From Streptomyces sp. CG 926 (GTDB lineage: Bacteria > Actinomycetota > Actinomycetes > Streptomycetales > Streptomycetaceae): DNA of 64,000 nt. The notes under the pieces are model-generated. The model was not told the DNA's origin. It saw only the letters and a program-made list of their open reading frames with translations, and searched no databases. This document shows positions 43,523 through 53,159 of this stretch, piece after piece (within the stretch, counting starts at the first letter, position 1; every line of letters begins with the position of its first letter). The translations under genes and the position numbers were made by a program. Location of the stretch: contig NZ_QGGZ01000004.1 in assembly GCF_003148825.1 (NCBI RefSeq), positions 310,001 through 374,000 of the forward strand. Reading direction: 5' to 3'.

Positions 43523-43954
43523 ATGGCGATCAAGCAGGTACAGGTCACCTTCGACTGCGCGGAACCCGAGCGTGTCGCCCGTTTCTGGCGCGCGGTGCTC
43601 GGGTACGACGTGCCACCGCCACCGGCGGGTTTCGCCACGTGGGACGATTTCGATCGCGCGCGGCCGCCCGGGTACCAAGGGCCGGCCTTCGCGTCCGTCG
43701 ACCCCTCGGGGGGTGGCCCACGCCTGTTCTTCCAACGCGTTCCCGAAGGCAAGGTCGTCAAGAACCGGGTGCACCTGGACGTGCGGGTCGGCACGGGCCT
43801 CGTGGGCGCGGAGCGCCTGGCCGCGCTGGAGGCCGAATGCGCACGGCTGGTCCCGCTCGGCGCGGTCCGCGGGCTCCTGCAGCTCGCCGACGGGGTCAAC
43901 GAGTCGTGCCTCGGGATGCGGGACGTCGAGGGCAACGAGTTCTGCCTCGACTGA
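43523..43954 (+). CDS. VOC-superfamily (glyoxalase-like) protein
   Basis: A 143-residue protein of the glyoxalase_6 type: MAIKQVQVTFDCAEPERVARFWRAVLGY (in part, FDCAEPERVARFWRAVLGY), RLFFQRVPEGKVVKNRVHLDV, and GMRDVEGNEFCLD at the end. Two betaalphabetabetabeta modules are expected. HLDV and the final E could be metal ligands, but the activity of this Streptomyces group is unknown. Confidence 0.87.
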   Translation: MAIKQVQVTFDCAEPERVARFWRAVLGYDVPPPPAGFATWDDFDRARPPGYQGPAFASVDPSGGGPRLFFQRVPEGKVVKNRVHLDVRVGTGLVGAERLAALEAECARLVPLGAVRGLLQLADGVNESCLGMRDVEGNEFCLD

Positions 43955-43961
43955 GCGGGGT

Positions 43962-44462
43962 TCAGCCCTGCTGTGCCCAGGTGTGCAGCAGGGCCTCTCG
44001 CGCACGTGGCTCGGGGGTGCCCTCCGCGGCGTGCTCCCGGCCCCATGCCGCAAGGGTCAGCGGGCTTCCGCTTCCTGCCACGAACCGGTCGAGCAGGTCC
44101 CGGGAGAGCCGTGCCTCCTCGGCGGTGTAGCCTCCGGCCGCGGCGGCGTGGACGGTCACCTCCTGCGTGTCCTCCTCCGTCTCCAGCCGCAGCCTCATCT
44201 CGGGCGGCCCCTCGCCGAGGTTCTCCGCGCCGATCGCGGCCGAGACCATCGACCCGAGGATCTTCGCCGCACGCCCCACCGGATTGTGCTTGGGCGCGTC
44301 CTCGACCACCGCGGAACGCAGCTCCGCCCAGGTCCACGTCCGGGGGCTGTCGGGGTCCATGGCTTCCACGCCGTCGGCGGTCAGCCGGACGCCGATCCCG
44401 ACGGGGTTCGGCGGCGAGCCCACGTACACCGCGTCCGAGGTGACCCAGAACAGTCCGACCAT
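43962..44462 (-). CDS. Hypothetical protein
   Basis: A 166-residue soluble protein that I do not recognise. It opens MVGLFWVTSDAVYVGSPP, then TWTWAELRSAVVED, suggesting a PH-like or small beta domain, and the second half is helical, ending EALLHTWAQQG. ATG 44462 is preferred over upstream in-frame starts because the text before it is low-complexity Arg/Ala with no ribosome binding site in front. Convergent with the VOC gene at 7 bases. Confidence 0.6.
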   Translation of the reverse strand: MVGLFWVTSDAVYVGSPPNPVGIGVRLTADGVEAMDPDSPRTWTWAELRSAVVEDAPKHNPVGRAAKILGSMVSAAIGAENLGEGPPEMRLRLETEEDTQEVTVHAAAAGGYTAEEARLSRDLLDRFVAGSGSPLTLAAWGREHAAEGTPEPRAREALLHTWAQQG

Positions 44463-44617
44463 GGCTGCCACGCGCCGCTCCCTCGCTCTCGCCCCCCGAC
44501 ACACCCATCCATACCGCCCGCCGGGAACGGGCGACCGCCGACACACCGCATGTCCGGCGTGCCGGGCGCGGGCGTAATTCGATGGGATCCCGCGGCACCG
44601 TCTGCGAGCATCCTCGG

Positions 44618-44965
44618 ATGGGTGCATTGGACGCGGTGGCCGGCAGGGTCGCCGGCGGGGCCACCGTGGAGTTCCGGCCGACCGGTTCCTCGATGGTGCC
44701 GTTGATACGTAGTCGGCAGCGGGTGGTGGTCGCTCCGGTCGACCCGGCGAGGCTGAAGCCGGGGGACATCGTCCTGGCCCGAGTCGCCGGGACCGTGTAC
44801 CTGCATCTCGTGTCGGCCGTGGACTCCGCGAGGAAGCGGGTGCAGATCAGCAACAACCGGGGCCGGGTGAACGGCTGGACCGGCCACGACCGGGTCTTCG
44901 GCATCTGCACGGCGGTCGACGATGTGCCCCGGGCGGGCGCCGCGGACAAGACGCGTGCGTCGTAG
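44618..44965 (+). CDS. S24/S26 (signal-peptidase-fold) mini-protein, Ser/His type
   Basis: A 115-residue protein. PTGSSMVPLI (21-30) is the catalytic Ser box of S26/S24 peptidases (GxSMxPT). LKPGDIVLARVAGTVYLHLV (47-65, shown whole as 20 residues or fewer) has His63 where bacterial signal peptidases carry Lys, as in SipW/archaeal enzymes. ISNNRGRVNGWTGHDRVFG matches the third box. There is no membrane helix, so it would be cytoplasmic, and no DNA-binding domain as in LexA. Start ATG 44618 is inferred; an upstream start at 44582 is possible. Substrate unknown. Confidence 0.6.
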   Translation: MGALDAVAGRVAGGATVEFRPTGSSMVPLIRSRQRVVVAPVDPARLKPGDIVLARVAGTVYLHLVSAVDSARKRVQISNNRGRVNGWTGHDRVFGICTAVDDVPRAGAADKTRAS

Positions 44966-45368
44966 GGACTCGTGGGGCCGCACCGCATGAAACATCCGGC
45001 CGGGTGGGCCCGGTTCGCCCCCTTGGTGCGGGCGGTCTTCCGGACGGCGGCGGCCACCTCGATCGGTGTGAGGCCCGGGGCCGCGGAAATCAGGGCCCGG
45101 CCCCGGGCCTCGAACGACAGTCAAGCAGCCGCCACGTGACCTGGTCACCTGGACGCGGACACGGAAACACCAGCGCCGTCAGCGGGCGTTGTCATGGGAT
45201 GCACCAGGTTTCGGCGCAGCCGGGCCGGGCAGTCTCCGGCGCCCGTGCCGCCGGTCCGGACAGCGACGAGAGCCGGCAGGAACCTCGGACGGCATCGCAC
45301 TCGGCCCTCAGTTGTCCGCCGTTAGGGTGAAAGCTGACCCTCCGTGAAGAAAGGCCCTGCGGCTCACT
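44966..45368. other. Gene-free stretch with a very stable hairpin and a short palindrome
   Basis: No gene found. At 45070-45111 there is a perfect 13-bp stem (GAGGCCCGGGGCC and its complement, 16-base loop), a possible terminator for either side. GTGAC-CTG-GTCAC at 45136-45148 is a palindrome that could be an operator. The ribosome binding site GAAAGG sits just before the GTG of the next gene. Confidence 0.5.
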
Positions 45369-46310
45369 GTGACCGAATCACGCACGCACACCCTGTTCTC
45401 CTTCGGCACGCTGAGGGACGAGCGGGTCCAGACCGCTCTCTTCGGCAGAGCCGTGCCCACCTCCCCTGCGTCGCTGGCCGGTTACACCACCCGGCCCCTG
45501 AAGATCACCGATCCGGCTGTGATCGCCGCCAGCGGGCTCGACGTGCACCTGATCCTGGAGCGCAGGCTCGGCGCCTTTGTCGAGGGCGCCGTCCTGCACC
45601 TCACCGACGAGGAGCTCGCCGCGGCCGACGCCTACGAGGTCGACGACTACACCCGCCGGCGGGTGGTCCTGTCCTCCGGGGCGAGCACCTGGGCCTACCT
45701 GGACGCGAAGCCGCTGCGCCCGGCCGAGCGCATCGTCGTCGTGGGCGACAGCATCGCCTACGGACGCTGCGACCCGCGCGGCGGCTGGGCGGGCCACCTG
45801 GCGGCCGCCCACATCGCCCCGAACGAGGCCGAACGCCGTCTCTTCAACCTGGCGGTCCCCGGCAGTACCCTCGCCGACGTCGCCGAGCAGACGCCCGCGC
45901 TGCTGGCGGCCCGCCGGCCCGACACCCTCCTGGTCGCCGCCGGCATCAACGACTCGGCCGTACCGGCCGCCGGCGCGCAGGCCGACGGGACCGCCGATCT
46001 CGCGCGGCTCGCCGACAGCCTCGACGCGCTGGCCGCCACCGCGCTCGGCCGGGGCGCCCGGCTCGTCGTCACCGGGCCGTCCTGGCTCGACGAGAGCCGC
46101 ACCCGCGACTACGAGGGCCTGTGCTTCACCCGGGCCCGCGCACTGGCCCTCCGCGCCTTCGTCCGGGCCTGGTGCGAGGCGAACCACATCGACTTCCTCG
46201 ACCTGTGGGAGCCGCTGCGGGAGCGGACCGAACTGCTCGTCGACGGTCTGCACCCCACGGCCGAAGGGCACCGCGCGCTCTACGAGCACCTCGACGCGCT
46301 CACCCGCTGA
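45369..46310 (+). CDS. Fusion of gamma-glutamylcyclotransferase-like and SGNH hydrolase domains
   Basis: A 313-residue protein with two domains. Residues 1-112 resemble the AIG2/GGCT fold (LFSFGTLRDERVQTALFG, where FGTLR is the YGTLR-type ligand loop; ADAYEVDDYTRRRV carries the likely catalytic Glu). Residues 118-313 are an SGNH/GDSL hydrolase with blocks VVVGDSIAYG (Ser), a Gly in FNLAVPGST, GIND (Asn) and DGLHPTAEGH (Asp-x-x-His). It would couple removal of a gamma-glutamyl or similar amide group with ester hydrolysis (inference). GTG start at 45369. Confidence 0.82.
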   Translation: MTESRTHTLFSFGTLRDERVQTALFGRAVPTSPASLAGYTTRPLKITDPAVIAASGLDVHLILERRLGAFVEGAVLHLTDEELAAADAYEVDDYTRRRVVLSSGASTWAYLDAKPLRPAERIVVVGDSIAYGRCDPRGGWAGHLAAAHIAPNEAERRLFNLAVPGSTLADVAEQTPALLAARRPDTLLVAAGINDSAVPAAGAQADGTADLARLADSLDALAATALGRGARLVVTGPSWLDESRTRDYEGLCFTRARALALRAFVRAWCEANHIDFLDLWEPLRERTELLVDGLHPTAEGHRALYEHLDALTR

Positions 46311-46348
46311 CCTCCTCACCGCCGCTGATGATCTTGGCGAAGCCGCTT

Positions 46349-46387
46349 GTAACGCCTGGGGGGCGCCGCCCGTCACTTGCGCGCAAC
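46349..46387 (+). promoter_or_regulatory. Candidate GlnR box upstream of the nitrate reductase gene
   Basis: GTAAC (46349-46353)-6-GGGGC (46360-46364)-7-GTCAC (46372-46376)-6-GCAAC (46383-46387). This approximates the actinomycete GlnR pattern gTnAC-n6-GaAAc in two tandem half-boxes, with one extra base in the middle spacer. The second half-box is the better match. It lies 98 bases before the start of a gene that GlnR is known to control in related species. Confidence 0.45.
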
Positions 46388-46484
46388 AGGGACTTCCTAC
46401 GTTGGACCGCAACGGGACCGACCCGCACACGGCCGCGGCGGCCCGCGGCGGTGCGGGTGGGCCGAAGGCGCGAGGAGGTCTGCT

Positions 46485-49400
46485 GTGGCGGAGGCGGAGG
46501 CGGGGACGGGGACGAAGGCCGCGACCGGGCAGCAGGTGCGTACGGTCTGCTCGTACTGCGGTGTCGGGTGCGGGATCGTCCTGGACATCGCCACGGGCGG
46601 CGACGGCCGCCGTACGGTGGCCAAGGTCGCCGGGGACAAGCGGCACCCGGCGAACGCCGGGCGCCTGTGCACCAAGGGCGCCACGCACGCCGACATGCTG
46701 GCCTCGCCCGGCCGGCTGACCACCGCGCTGGTCCGTGCCGAGCGGGGCGCCGCGCCCGCGCCCGCCCCGGTGGAAGCGGCCGTCACCGAGGCGGCCGTGC
46801 GCCTGCGGGAGATCCTCGACGCGCACGGCCCCGACGCGCTCGCGCTCTACGTCTCCGGTCAGATGTCCCTGGAGGCCCAGTACCTCGCGAACAAGCTGGC
46901 CAAGGGCTTCCTGCGGACGAACCGGATCGAATCCAATTCCCGGCTGTGCATGGCGAGCGCCGGCACCGGCTACAAACTCTCCCTCGGTGCCGACGGACCG
47001 CCCGGCTCGTACGAGGACTTCGAGCGGGCGGACGCCTTCTTCGTCATCGGCGCCAACATGGCCGACTGCCACCCCATCCTCTTCCTGCGGATGATGGACC
47101 GGATCAAGACCTCCGGCGCCAAACTCATCGTGGTCGATCCCCGGCGCAACGCCACCGCCGACAAGGCCGACCTCTTCCTGCAGATCCGGCCGGGCACCGA
47201 TCTGGCCCTCCTCAACGGCCTGCTGCACCTCCTGGTCGAGGAGGGTCGGACCGACCCCGCCTTCATCGCGGAGCACACCGAGGGCTGGTCGGACATGCCC
47301 GCCTTCCTGGCGGACTGCACGCCCGACCGGGTCGCCCGGATCACCGGCATACCGGAGGCCGACATCCGGCTGGCCGCCCGCTGGATCGGCGAGGCGGGCG
47401 AGTGGATGAGCTGCTGGACCATGGGCCTCAACCAGTCCACCCACGGCACCTGGAACACCAACGCCCTGGTCAACCTGCACCTCGCCACGGGCGCCATCTG
47501 CCGCCCGGGCAGCGGCCCCTTCTCCCTCACCGGGCAACCCAACGCGATGGGCGGCCGGGAGATGGGGTACATGGGGCCGGGGCTGCCCGGCCAGCGCTCG
47601 GTCCTGGTGGCGGAGGACCGCCGCTACGTCGAGGAGCTGTGGGGCGTGCCGGAGGGCAGCCTGCGCACCGACGTCGGTCGCGGCACCGTCGAGATGTTCG
47701 AGAAGATGGCCGCCGGTGAGATCAAGGCCTGCTGGATCATCTGCACCAACCCGGTCGCCTCGGTCGCCAACCGCAGCACCGTGATCAAGGCCCTGGAGAC
47801 GGCCGAACTCGTCATCACGCAGGACGTGTTCGCCGAGACCGAGACCAACGCCTACGCCGACATCGCCCTCCCCGCGGCCCTGTGGGCCGAGGCGGACGGA
47901 GTGATGATCAATTCGGAGCGCAACCTCACCCTGGTACAGGGCGCCGCCGATCCGCCCGGTGAGGCGCTGCCCGACTGGCAGCTGATCGCCCGGGTCGCCT
48001 GCGCGATGGGATTCGCCGAGGCGTTCACGTACACGTGCGCCGAGGAGGTGTTCGAGGAGCTCCGACAGGCCTGGAACCCGAAGACGGGCTGGGACCTGCG
48101 CGGGGTCACCTACGAGCGGCTGCGCTCGGGCCCCGTGCAGTGGCCCGCCGCCCCGGGCGGACCGGACCGCAACCCGGTCCGCTACCTCAACGACGGGGTC
48201 AGCCAGACCCTGGCCGAACGTCCGGACGGCGACCGCCCCCGCCTCGTCTTCCCGACGGCGACGGGACGGGCCGTCTTCTTCGCCCGCCCGCACCTACCGG
48301 ACGGTGAACTCCCCGACGACGACTATCCGTTCGTGCTCAACACCGGCCGGCTGCAGCACCAGTGGCACACCCTGACCAAGACCGGGAAGGTCGCCAAGCT
48401 CAACAAGCTGAACCCAGGGCCGTTCGTGGAGATCCACCCGCAGGACGCGGCCGCGCTCGGCATCGAGGAGGGCGACGGGGTGGAGGTGGCCTCCCGGCGC
48501 GGGCGGGCCGTACTGCCCGCCGTCGTCACCGACCGGGTCCGGCCCGGGAACTGCTTCGCCCCCTTCCACTGGAACGACCTGTTCGGCGAGTACCTCAGCG
48601 TCAACGCCGTCACCGACGACGCCGTCGACCCGATCTCCTTCCAGCCCGGATTCAAGATGTGCGCGGTGACCTTGACCAAGACCCGGGCCCCGATCCCCGT
48701 CGTGGCCCGGGCCGCGGGCGTCGGCGGCGACCCCGGCGACGCCACCACCGGCGCGACCCCGCCCGGCCCGACCCCGCCCGGCGCGGCCACCACCCCCACC
48801 ACCACCGCCACGCTGACCCGTCCCGTGGCGGCCCCCGCGACGGACGCCCTGGCCTCCCTGTTCGGGGTGGCCGACCACACCCCGCCGTCCCTCTCCGACC
48901 GGGAGCGCCGGTACCTCGCCGGCTACCTTGCCGGGCTCGCCGCCGCCCCGCCCGGTACGGGCGTCCCCTCGCTTCCCGCCGGCGCGCCGTTCGAGGCCGA
49001 GCACGCGCTCTGGGTCGACGGTGTACTCGCCGGCACGTACGCGCGTACGGCGGCCGCCCTGGGGGCCGCTCCCCCGGCCGCGCCGGCCGCCGCGCCCACC
49101 GCCCCGGACCGGCCGACCCGGCAGACCGTGATCCTCTGGGCCTCGCAGACGGGCAACGCCGAGGATCTCGCGGCCACCGTGGGAGCGGCTCTGGCCGGGA
49201 GCGGCTTCCCGGCGGGCGTGCACAGCATGGCGGACCGCACCGCCGCCGCCCTGACGCCCGGCACCGATCTGCTGGTCGTCACCAGCACCTTCGGCGACGG
49301 CGACGCACCGGACAACGGAGCCGCGTTCTGGGAGTCCCTCACCGCCGCCGACGCGCCCCGCCTCCAGGACGTCCGGTACGCGGTGCTCGCCCTCGGAGAC

Positions 49401-50714
49401 TCCACCTACGACGCCTTCTGCGGCCACGGCCGACGGCTCGACCAGCGTCTCGAAGAGCTCGGCGGACGACGCCTGCTGCCCCGTGTGGACTGCGAGCCCG
49501 ACTACGAGGAGCCCGCGGGACGGTGGCTGGAGCGGGTGCGCGAGGCGCTCGCGGCCACCCCCGCCCCGGAGCGCGCCGAGCGGCCCCGGCCCGTCGCCGA
49601 CCGCAACTCCCCCTACACCGCCCGCCTGTCCGGCAACCGACTGCTCAGCCTGCCGGGGGCCACCAAGGAGGTCCGCCGGTTCACCTTCGACCTGGGCGAG
49701 GACGGCCCGGCGTACGAGGCCGGCGACGCGCTCGGCATCCAGCCGGTCAACTGCCCGGACCTGGTCACGCAATGGCTGGCCGTCACCGGTCTCGCCCCGG
49801 ACGCGGAGGTGGCCGTACCCGGCCGCGACCCGATGCCGTTCGCCGAGGCGCTCCACCGGCACCTGGACATCACCCGGCTCACGCCCGACCTGCTGCGCTT
49901 CGTCACCGAGCACACCGGCGACCGTACGCTCAAGCGGCTGACCCGCCCCGACAACAAGGACGGCCTCGCCCGGTGGACCTGGGGGCGTCAACCCGTGGAC
50001 GTACTGGCCGAGTTCCCGATCCGGATCGGTGCCCAGGAATGGGCCGAGCGTCTACGGCGCCTCGGACCGCGCCTCTACTCGATCTCCTCCAGCCCGCTCG
50101 TCGACCCGCGCGAGGTCAGTCTGACCGTCTCGGTCCTGCGCTACGAGGGGCCGGGCGGCCACCAGCGCAAGGGCGTCGCCTCCACCTTCCTCGCGGACTG
50201 CGAACCGGATACGCCCGTACCGCTGTTCGTCCAGAGCTCGGCGCACTTCCGGCCGCCCGCGGATGCGGACACCCCGGCGATCATGGTCGGTCCGGGGACG
50301 GGCGTGGCACCGTTCATGGCCTTCCTGGAGCACCGTCGGGCGCTCGGGCACCAGGGCGGGAACTGGCTGTTCTTCGGGGAGCAGCGCCGCGCCACCGACT
50401 TCTATTACCGCGAGGAGCTGGAGGAACTCCACCGGCACGGCACGCTCACACGGCTCGACCTGGCGTTCTCCCGGGACCAGCGGACCAAGGTCTACGTCCA
50501 GGACCGGATGCGCGAGCACGGCGCCCAGCTGTGGTCGTGGCTGCAGGACGGCGCCCACTTCTACGTGTGCGGCGACGCGAGCCGGATGGCCAAGGACGTG
50601 GATCGGGCGCTGCGCGATGTCGCCATGACGCACGGCGGACTCGACGAGGACGAGGCCGCCGCGTACCTGAAGCAGCTGTCCGCCGCCAAGCGGTACGGCC
50701 GCGACGTGTACTGA
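46485..50714 (+). CDS. Assimilatory nitrate reductase fused to a CysJ-type flavoprotein
   Basis: A 1409-residue fusion. Start GTG 46485 has AGGAGG six bases upstream. Residues 1-710 are a molybdopterin oxidoreductase: a [4Fe-4S] site from Cys22, Cys25, Cys29 and Cys62, then the bis-MGD domains ([23 protein letters not shown] segment, and FAPFHWND). After a Pro/Thr linker come a flavodoxin-like FMN domain (ASQTGNAED), an FAD domain (RLYSISSSP), and an NADPH-binding domain ([13 protein letters not shown] ... [13 protein letters not shown]), ending YGRDVY as in CysJ. So electrons go NADPH-FAD-FMN-FeS-Mo to nitrate in one chain. GlnR-type control is suggested by the upstream site. Confidence 0.93.
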   Translation: MAEAEAGTGTKAATGQQVRTVCSYCGVGCGIVLDIATGGDGRRTVAKVAGDKRHPANAGRLCTKGATHADMLASPGRLTTALVRAERGAAPAPAPVEAAVTEAAVRLREILDAHGPDALALYVSGQMSLEAQYLANKLAKGFLRTNRIESNSRLCMASAGTGYKLSLGADGPPGSYEDFERADAFFVIGANMADCHPILFLRMMDRIKTSGAKLIVVDPRRNATADKADLFLQIRPGTDLALLNGLLHLLVEEGRTDPAFIAEHTEGWSDMPAFLADCTPDRVARITGIPEADIRLAARWIGEAGEWMSCWTMGLNQSTHGTWNTNALVNLHLATGAICRPGSGPFSLTGQPNAMGGREMGYMGPGLPGQRSVLVAEDRRYVEELWGVPEGSLRTDVGRGTVEMFEKMAAGEIKACWIICTNPVASVANRSTVIKALETAELVITQDVFAETETNAYADIALPAALWAEADGVMINSERNLTLVQGAADPPGEALPDWQLIARVACAMGFAEAFTYTCAEEVFEELRQAWNPKTGWDLRGVTYERLRSGPVQWPAAPGGPDRNPVRYLNDGVSQTLAERPDGDRPRLVFPTATGRAVFFARPHLPDGELPDDDYPFVLNTGRLQHQWHTLTKTGKVAKLNKLNPGPFVEIHPQDAAALGIEEGDGVEVASRRGRAVLPAVVTDRVRPGNCFAPFHWNDLFGEYLSVNAVTDDAVDPISFQPGFKMCAVTLTKTRAPIPVVARAAGVGGDPGDATTGATPPGPTPPGAATTPTTTATLTRPVAAPATDALASLFGVADHTPPSLSDRERRYLAGYLAGLAAAPPGTGVPSLPAGAPFEAEHALWVDGVLAGTYARTAAALGAAPPAAPAAAPTAPDRPTRQTVILWASQTGNAEDLAATVGAALAGSGFPAGVHSMADRTAAALTPGTDLLVVTSTFGDGDAPDNGAAFWESLTAADAPRLQDVRYAVLALGDSTYDAFCGHGRRLDQRLEELGGRRLLPRVDCEPDYEEPAGRWLERVREALAATPAPERAERPRPVADRNSPYTARLSGNRLLSLPGATKEVRRFTFDLGEDGPAYEAGDALGIQPVNCPDLVTQWLAVTGLAPDAEVAVPGRDPMPFAEALHRHLDITRLTPDLLRFVTEHTGDRTLKRLTRPDNKDGLARWTWGRQPVDVLAEFPIRIGAQEWAERLRRLGPRLYSISSSPLVDPREVSLTVSVLRYEGPGGHQRKGVASTFLADCEPDTPVPLFVQSSAHFRPPADADTPAIMVGPGTGVAPFMAFLEHRRALGHQGGNWLFFGEQRRATDFYYREELEELHRHGTLTRLDLAFSRDQRTKVYVQDRMREHGAQLWSWLQDGAHFYVCGDASRMAKDVDRALRDVAMTHGGLDEDEAAAYLKQLSAAKRYGRDVY

Positions 50715-50740
50715 GCGCGTGCCGAGCCGGCCTGGGAGCG

Positions 50741-51448
50741 TCAGGCCAGGTCGAGGAGCTGCTCGTAGAAGCCGCCGAAGCCCCGCTCCCGGTCCACGAG
50801 GTGGAGTTCCAGGATCCAGTGGCAGGTCCGGCCGGCACGGTCGGTGCCGCGCAGCGGGTGGTCGTTCTCGGGGGTGATGTAGGAGTCGGCCTTGGCGCCG
50901 TCGTTGGTCTCGTGGGGGAACTCGCCGACGAGGTGACCCGCGTGCCAGATGCCGATGGTCCAGCCGGCCGCGGCGGCCAGCCGCTCGACCTCGGCGTACA
51001 ACTGCCGGCCGGTGATGTCGGGGTGGGCGGCGAAGTGGGCCCGTCCGGCGTCGAAGATGCGCGGCAGGTCCGCGAGCATGCGGCGCTTGTGCGGGTCGTC
51101 GCCGAAGACGTAGGTGCGGCCGAAGTCGGCCTCGTACTCCTCGAAGATCGGGCCGAAGTCGGCGAAGGCGATGTCGTCCGCGGCGATGATCCGATCGGGC
51201 GGGGTCTCCCGGTACGGCAGCAGGGTGTTGGGGCCGGAGCGGATGATCCGCTTGTGCCAGTGCTTGGTGGTGCCGAACATCTCGTTGGCCAGGTCCCGGA
51301 TCAGGTCACTGACCTCACGCTCCCCGCGCCCGGGCACCACGAGCCCGCGCGCCTCGACCTCGGCGAACAGCGCGATGGCCTTCTCCTGCGCCGACACCAG
51401 CCCGTGGACGCGTCGGTCCTCCGGCGCGTCCGTCGTTCCGACCGTCAC
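50741..51448 (-). CDS. M24-family metallopeptidase (pita-bread fold), intact active site
   Basis: A 235-residue protein with the M24 fold of methionine aminopeptidase and Xaa-Pro peptidases. Candidate metal ligands are all present: Asp97 (FADFGP), Asp108 (EADFGRT), His172 (HAGHLVG), Glu214 (ILELHL) and Glu229 (GGFYEQL), with His179-Glu180 (FPHE) as the second active-site His. There is no N-terminal creatinase domain. Some M24 members act on small nitrogen compounds rather than peptides. A paralogue at 53160-53864 has lost most of these residues. Divergent from the PNP-oxidase-like gene. Confidence 0.85.
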   Translation of the reverse strand: MTVGTTDAPEDRRVHGLVSAQEKAIALFAEVEARGLVVPGRGEREVSDLIRDLANEMFGTTKHWHKRIIRSGPNTLLPYRETPPDRIIAADDIAFADFGPIFEEYEADFGRTYVFGDDPHKRRMLADLPRIFDAGRAHFAAHPDITGRQLYAEVERLAAAAGWTIGIWHAGHLVGEFPHETNDGAKADSYITPENDHPLRGTDRAGRTCHWILELHLVDRERGFGGFYEQLLDLA

Positions 51449-51702
51449 GAGGGCCCCTCCGTCGTCGTGGGCGCTCCGGCCCGGTTCTGCTCGGCTCGGC
51501 GCACCCCGTCGGGCGCCTGCGCGTGCCTACGAGTATGCGGTGGCCCGCACGCGGACGCATGCGCATTGTCGACACCTCCAATATCGCCTGCTCAGGCGCA
51601 GTGCACTTTGGGAGTTCAGACAAGCATTTGCCAGGTGATTGTCGAATTTCCGCCGCAGATGCAGGGTGATGGCTGAAGATTGCAGGCGAAGGAGGCCATC
51701 TG

Positions 51703-52374
51703 ATGGGCGAGGGAGAACGCGGCAGCGCCGTCCGCGGCCGGCCGCGGGCCGTGGAGGTGTTCGCGGGACCCCTTCCGGAGTTCGAGCCGGAGCGGGCTCC
51801 GGCCGATCCCGTGCCGCTCTTCCTGTCCTGGCTGTCGGACGCCGTGGCGGACGGCGTGCGCGATCCGCACGCGATGACCCTGTCCACCGTCGACGAGTCG
51901 GGCGACCCCGACGCCCGGGTGCTGATCCTCAAGGGGGTGGACGGCGTCGGATGGCAGTTCGCCGGACACGGCTTCAGCCCCGAAGGACAGCAGCTCGCCG
52001 TCCACCCGCGGGCCGCGCTCACCTTCTACTGGCCCGAGCACGGCCGTCAGGTCCGCCTGCGCGGACCGGTGACGCCCGGATCCGCACAGGACAACGCCAC
52101 CGATTTCCTGGGGCGGTCGGACACGGCGCGCGCCGAATCGCTGCCGGCCCGCCAGAGCCAGTACCTGGTGGACCCGGCGGAACGCGACCGGGCCCTGGAG
52201 AGGTCCCTGTCGCTGATCCGGCGGGAGCCCTCGCTCGTCGACTCCGGCTGGACCCTCTACACCCTCGCCCCGGCCGAGGTCGAGTTCTGCCAGGCCGCCC
52301 GCGGCCGCGTGCACACCCGGCTGCGCTACGAGCGGGCCGGCGAGGCCTGGGAACGCTTCCGGCTCTGGCCGTAG
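51703..52374 (+). CDS. Pyridoxamine 5'-phosphate oxidase-like flavoprotein
   Basis: A 223-residue protein of the PNPOx split-barrel family: AMTLSTVDESGDPDARVLILKG (in part, STVDESGDPDARVLILKG), FYWPEHGRQVRLRGPV, and a PNPOx dimerisation C-terminus. The end FCQAARGRVHTRLRYERAG replaces the strict EFWQGxxxRLHDR of PdxH, so the substrate may not be pyridoxine phosphate; phenazine-pathway PhzG is another relative. A GAAGGAGG ribosome binding site precedes ATG 51703. It starts a run of three same-strand genes. Confidence 0.83.
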   Translation: MGEGERGSAVRGRPRAVEVFAGPLPEFEPERAPADPVPLFLSWLSDAVADGVRDPHAMTLSTVDESGDPDARVLILKGVDGVGWQFAGHGFSPEGQQLAVHPRAALTFYWPEHGRQVRLRGPVTPGSAQDNATDFLGRSDTARAESLPARQSQYLVDPAERDRALERSLSLIRREPSLVDSGWTLYTLAPAEVEFCQAARGRVHTRLRYERAGEAWERFRLWP

Positions 52375-52462
52375 CCCCCCGAGAACACCCGCACCCGACC
52401 GGCACGACCACCGGTGTGCGGGCCCCTCCCCCGTTCCTGCTCACAAGGCGAGGCAACACCGG

Positions 52463-53131
52463 ATGACCACACCCACACGGACCCCGTACGGCGGCGGAGC
52501 CATCGGCTCCCTCTCCGCAGGCCACTCCCCCCACCGCCGACCGGACGAGCGGATCGCCCGGTTCGTCGCCGAGGCTCTCGACGGCGCCCGGACCGTCCTC
52601 GACGTCGGCGCCGTCGCCGCCCAGCTGCCCTTCGCCGACGGCGAGTTCGACGCGTCGATGACCCTGTTCGGCGTCCACCGGTGGTCCGACGTACGGGTCG
52701 GCCTGCGCGAGATGCGGCGCGTGACGCGGGGGCCGGTGGTCATCCTGACCTGCGACCCGGCCGTGGTACGGGACTTCTGGCTGTACCGGTACGCGCCCGA
52801 GGTCCTCGACACCGAGGCCTTGCGCCACCCGACCGTCGAGGAACTGGCCTCGGCCCTCGGCGGCTCCGGCACGGTCCGGACCGTGCCGATCCCCCTGGAC
52901 TGCACGGGCGGGTTCAACGAGGCCTACTACGGGCGCCCGGAGACGCTGCTCGACCCGGCCGCCCGCCAAGCGGGCTCGGCCTGGAGCTTCGTTGACGACG
53001 GGGCCCGCGAGCACTTCGACAGGACCCTTCGCTCGGACCTGGTGTCCGGGGCCTGGGACGAGGAATTCGGCCACCTGCGCAGTCGGCCGACCTACGAGGG
53101 ATCGCTCGTGATCGTGCGCGCGACCCCGTAG
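52463..53131 (+). CDS. Class I methyltransferase-like protein lacking most of the SAM site
   Basis: A 222-residue protein. Motif I begins normally (TVLDVGA, 44-50) and then runs straight into VAAQLPFADGEFDASMTLF, which in homologues lies about 45 residues later. The glycine-rich loop end, the acidic residue that binds the SAM ribose and motif II are therefore missing, in frame. The downstream core is well conserved (VHRWSDVRVGLREMRRV, then GFNEAYYGRPE). So the protein is probably expressed but unable to bind SAM normally. It is followed after 28 bases by the degenerate M24 gene. Confidence 0.75.
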   Translation: MTTPTRTPYGGGAIGSLSAGHSPHRRPDERIARFVAEALDGARTVLDVGAVAAQLPFADGEFDASMTLFGVHRWSDVRVGLREMRRVTRGPVVILTCDPAVVRDFWLYRYAPEVLDTEALRHPTVEELASALGGSGTVRTVPIPLDCTGGFNEAYYGRPETLLDPAARQAGSAWSFVDDGAREHFDRTLRSDLVSGAWDEEFGHLRSRPTYEGSLVIVRATP

Positions 53132-53159
53132 GAAGAAGCGGAAGAAGAGGAAGAACGCG

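Noticed and set aside
45136..45148. GTGAC-CTG-GTCAC as a BldD-type box
   Set aside because: It only loosely resembles the AGTGA...TCACC pattern and the gene downstream has no developmental link.
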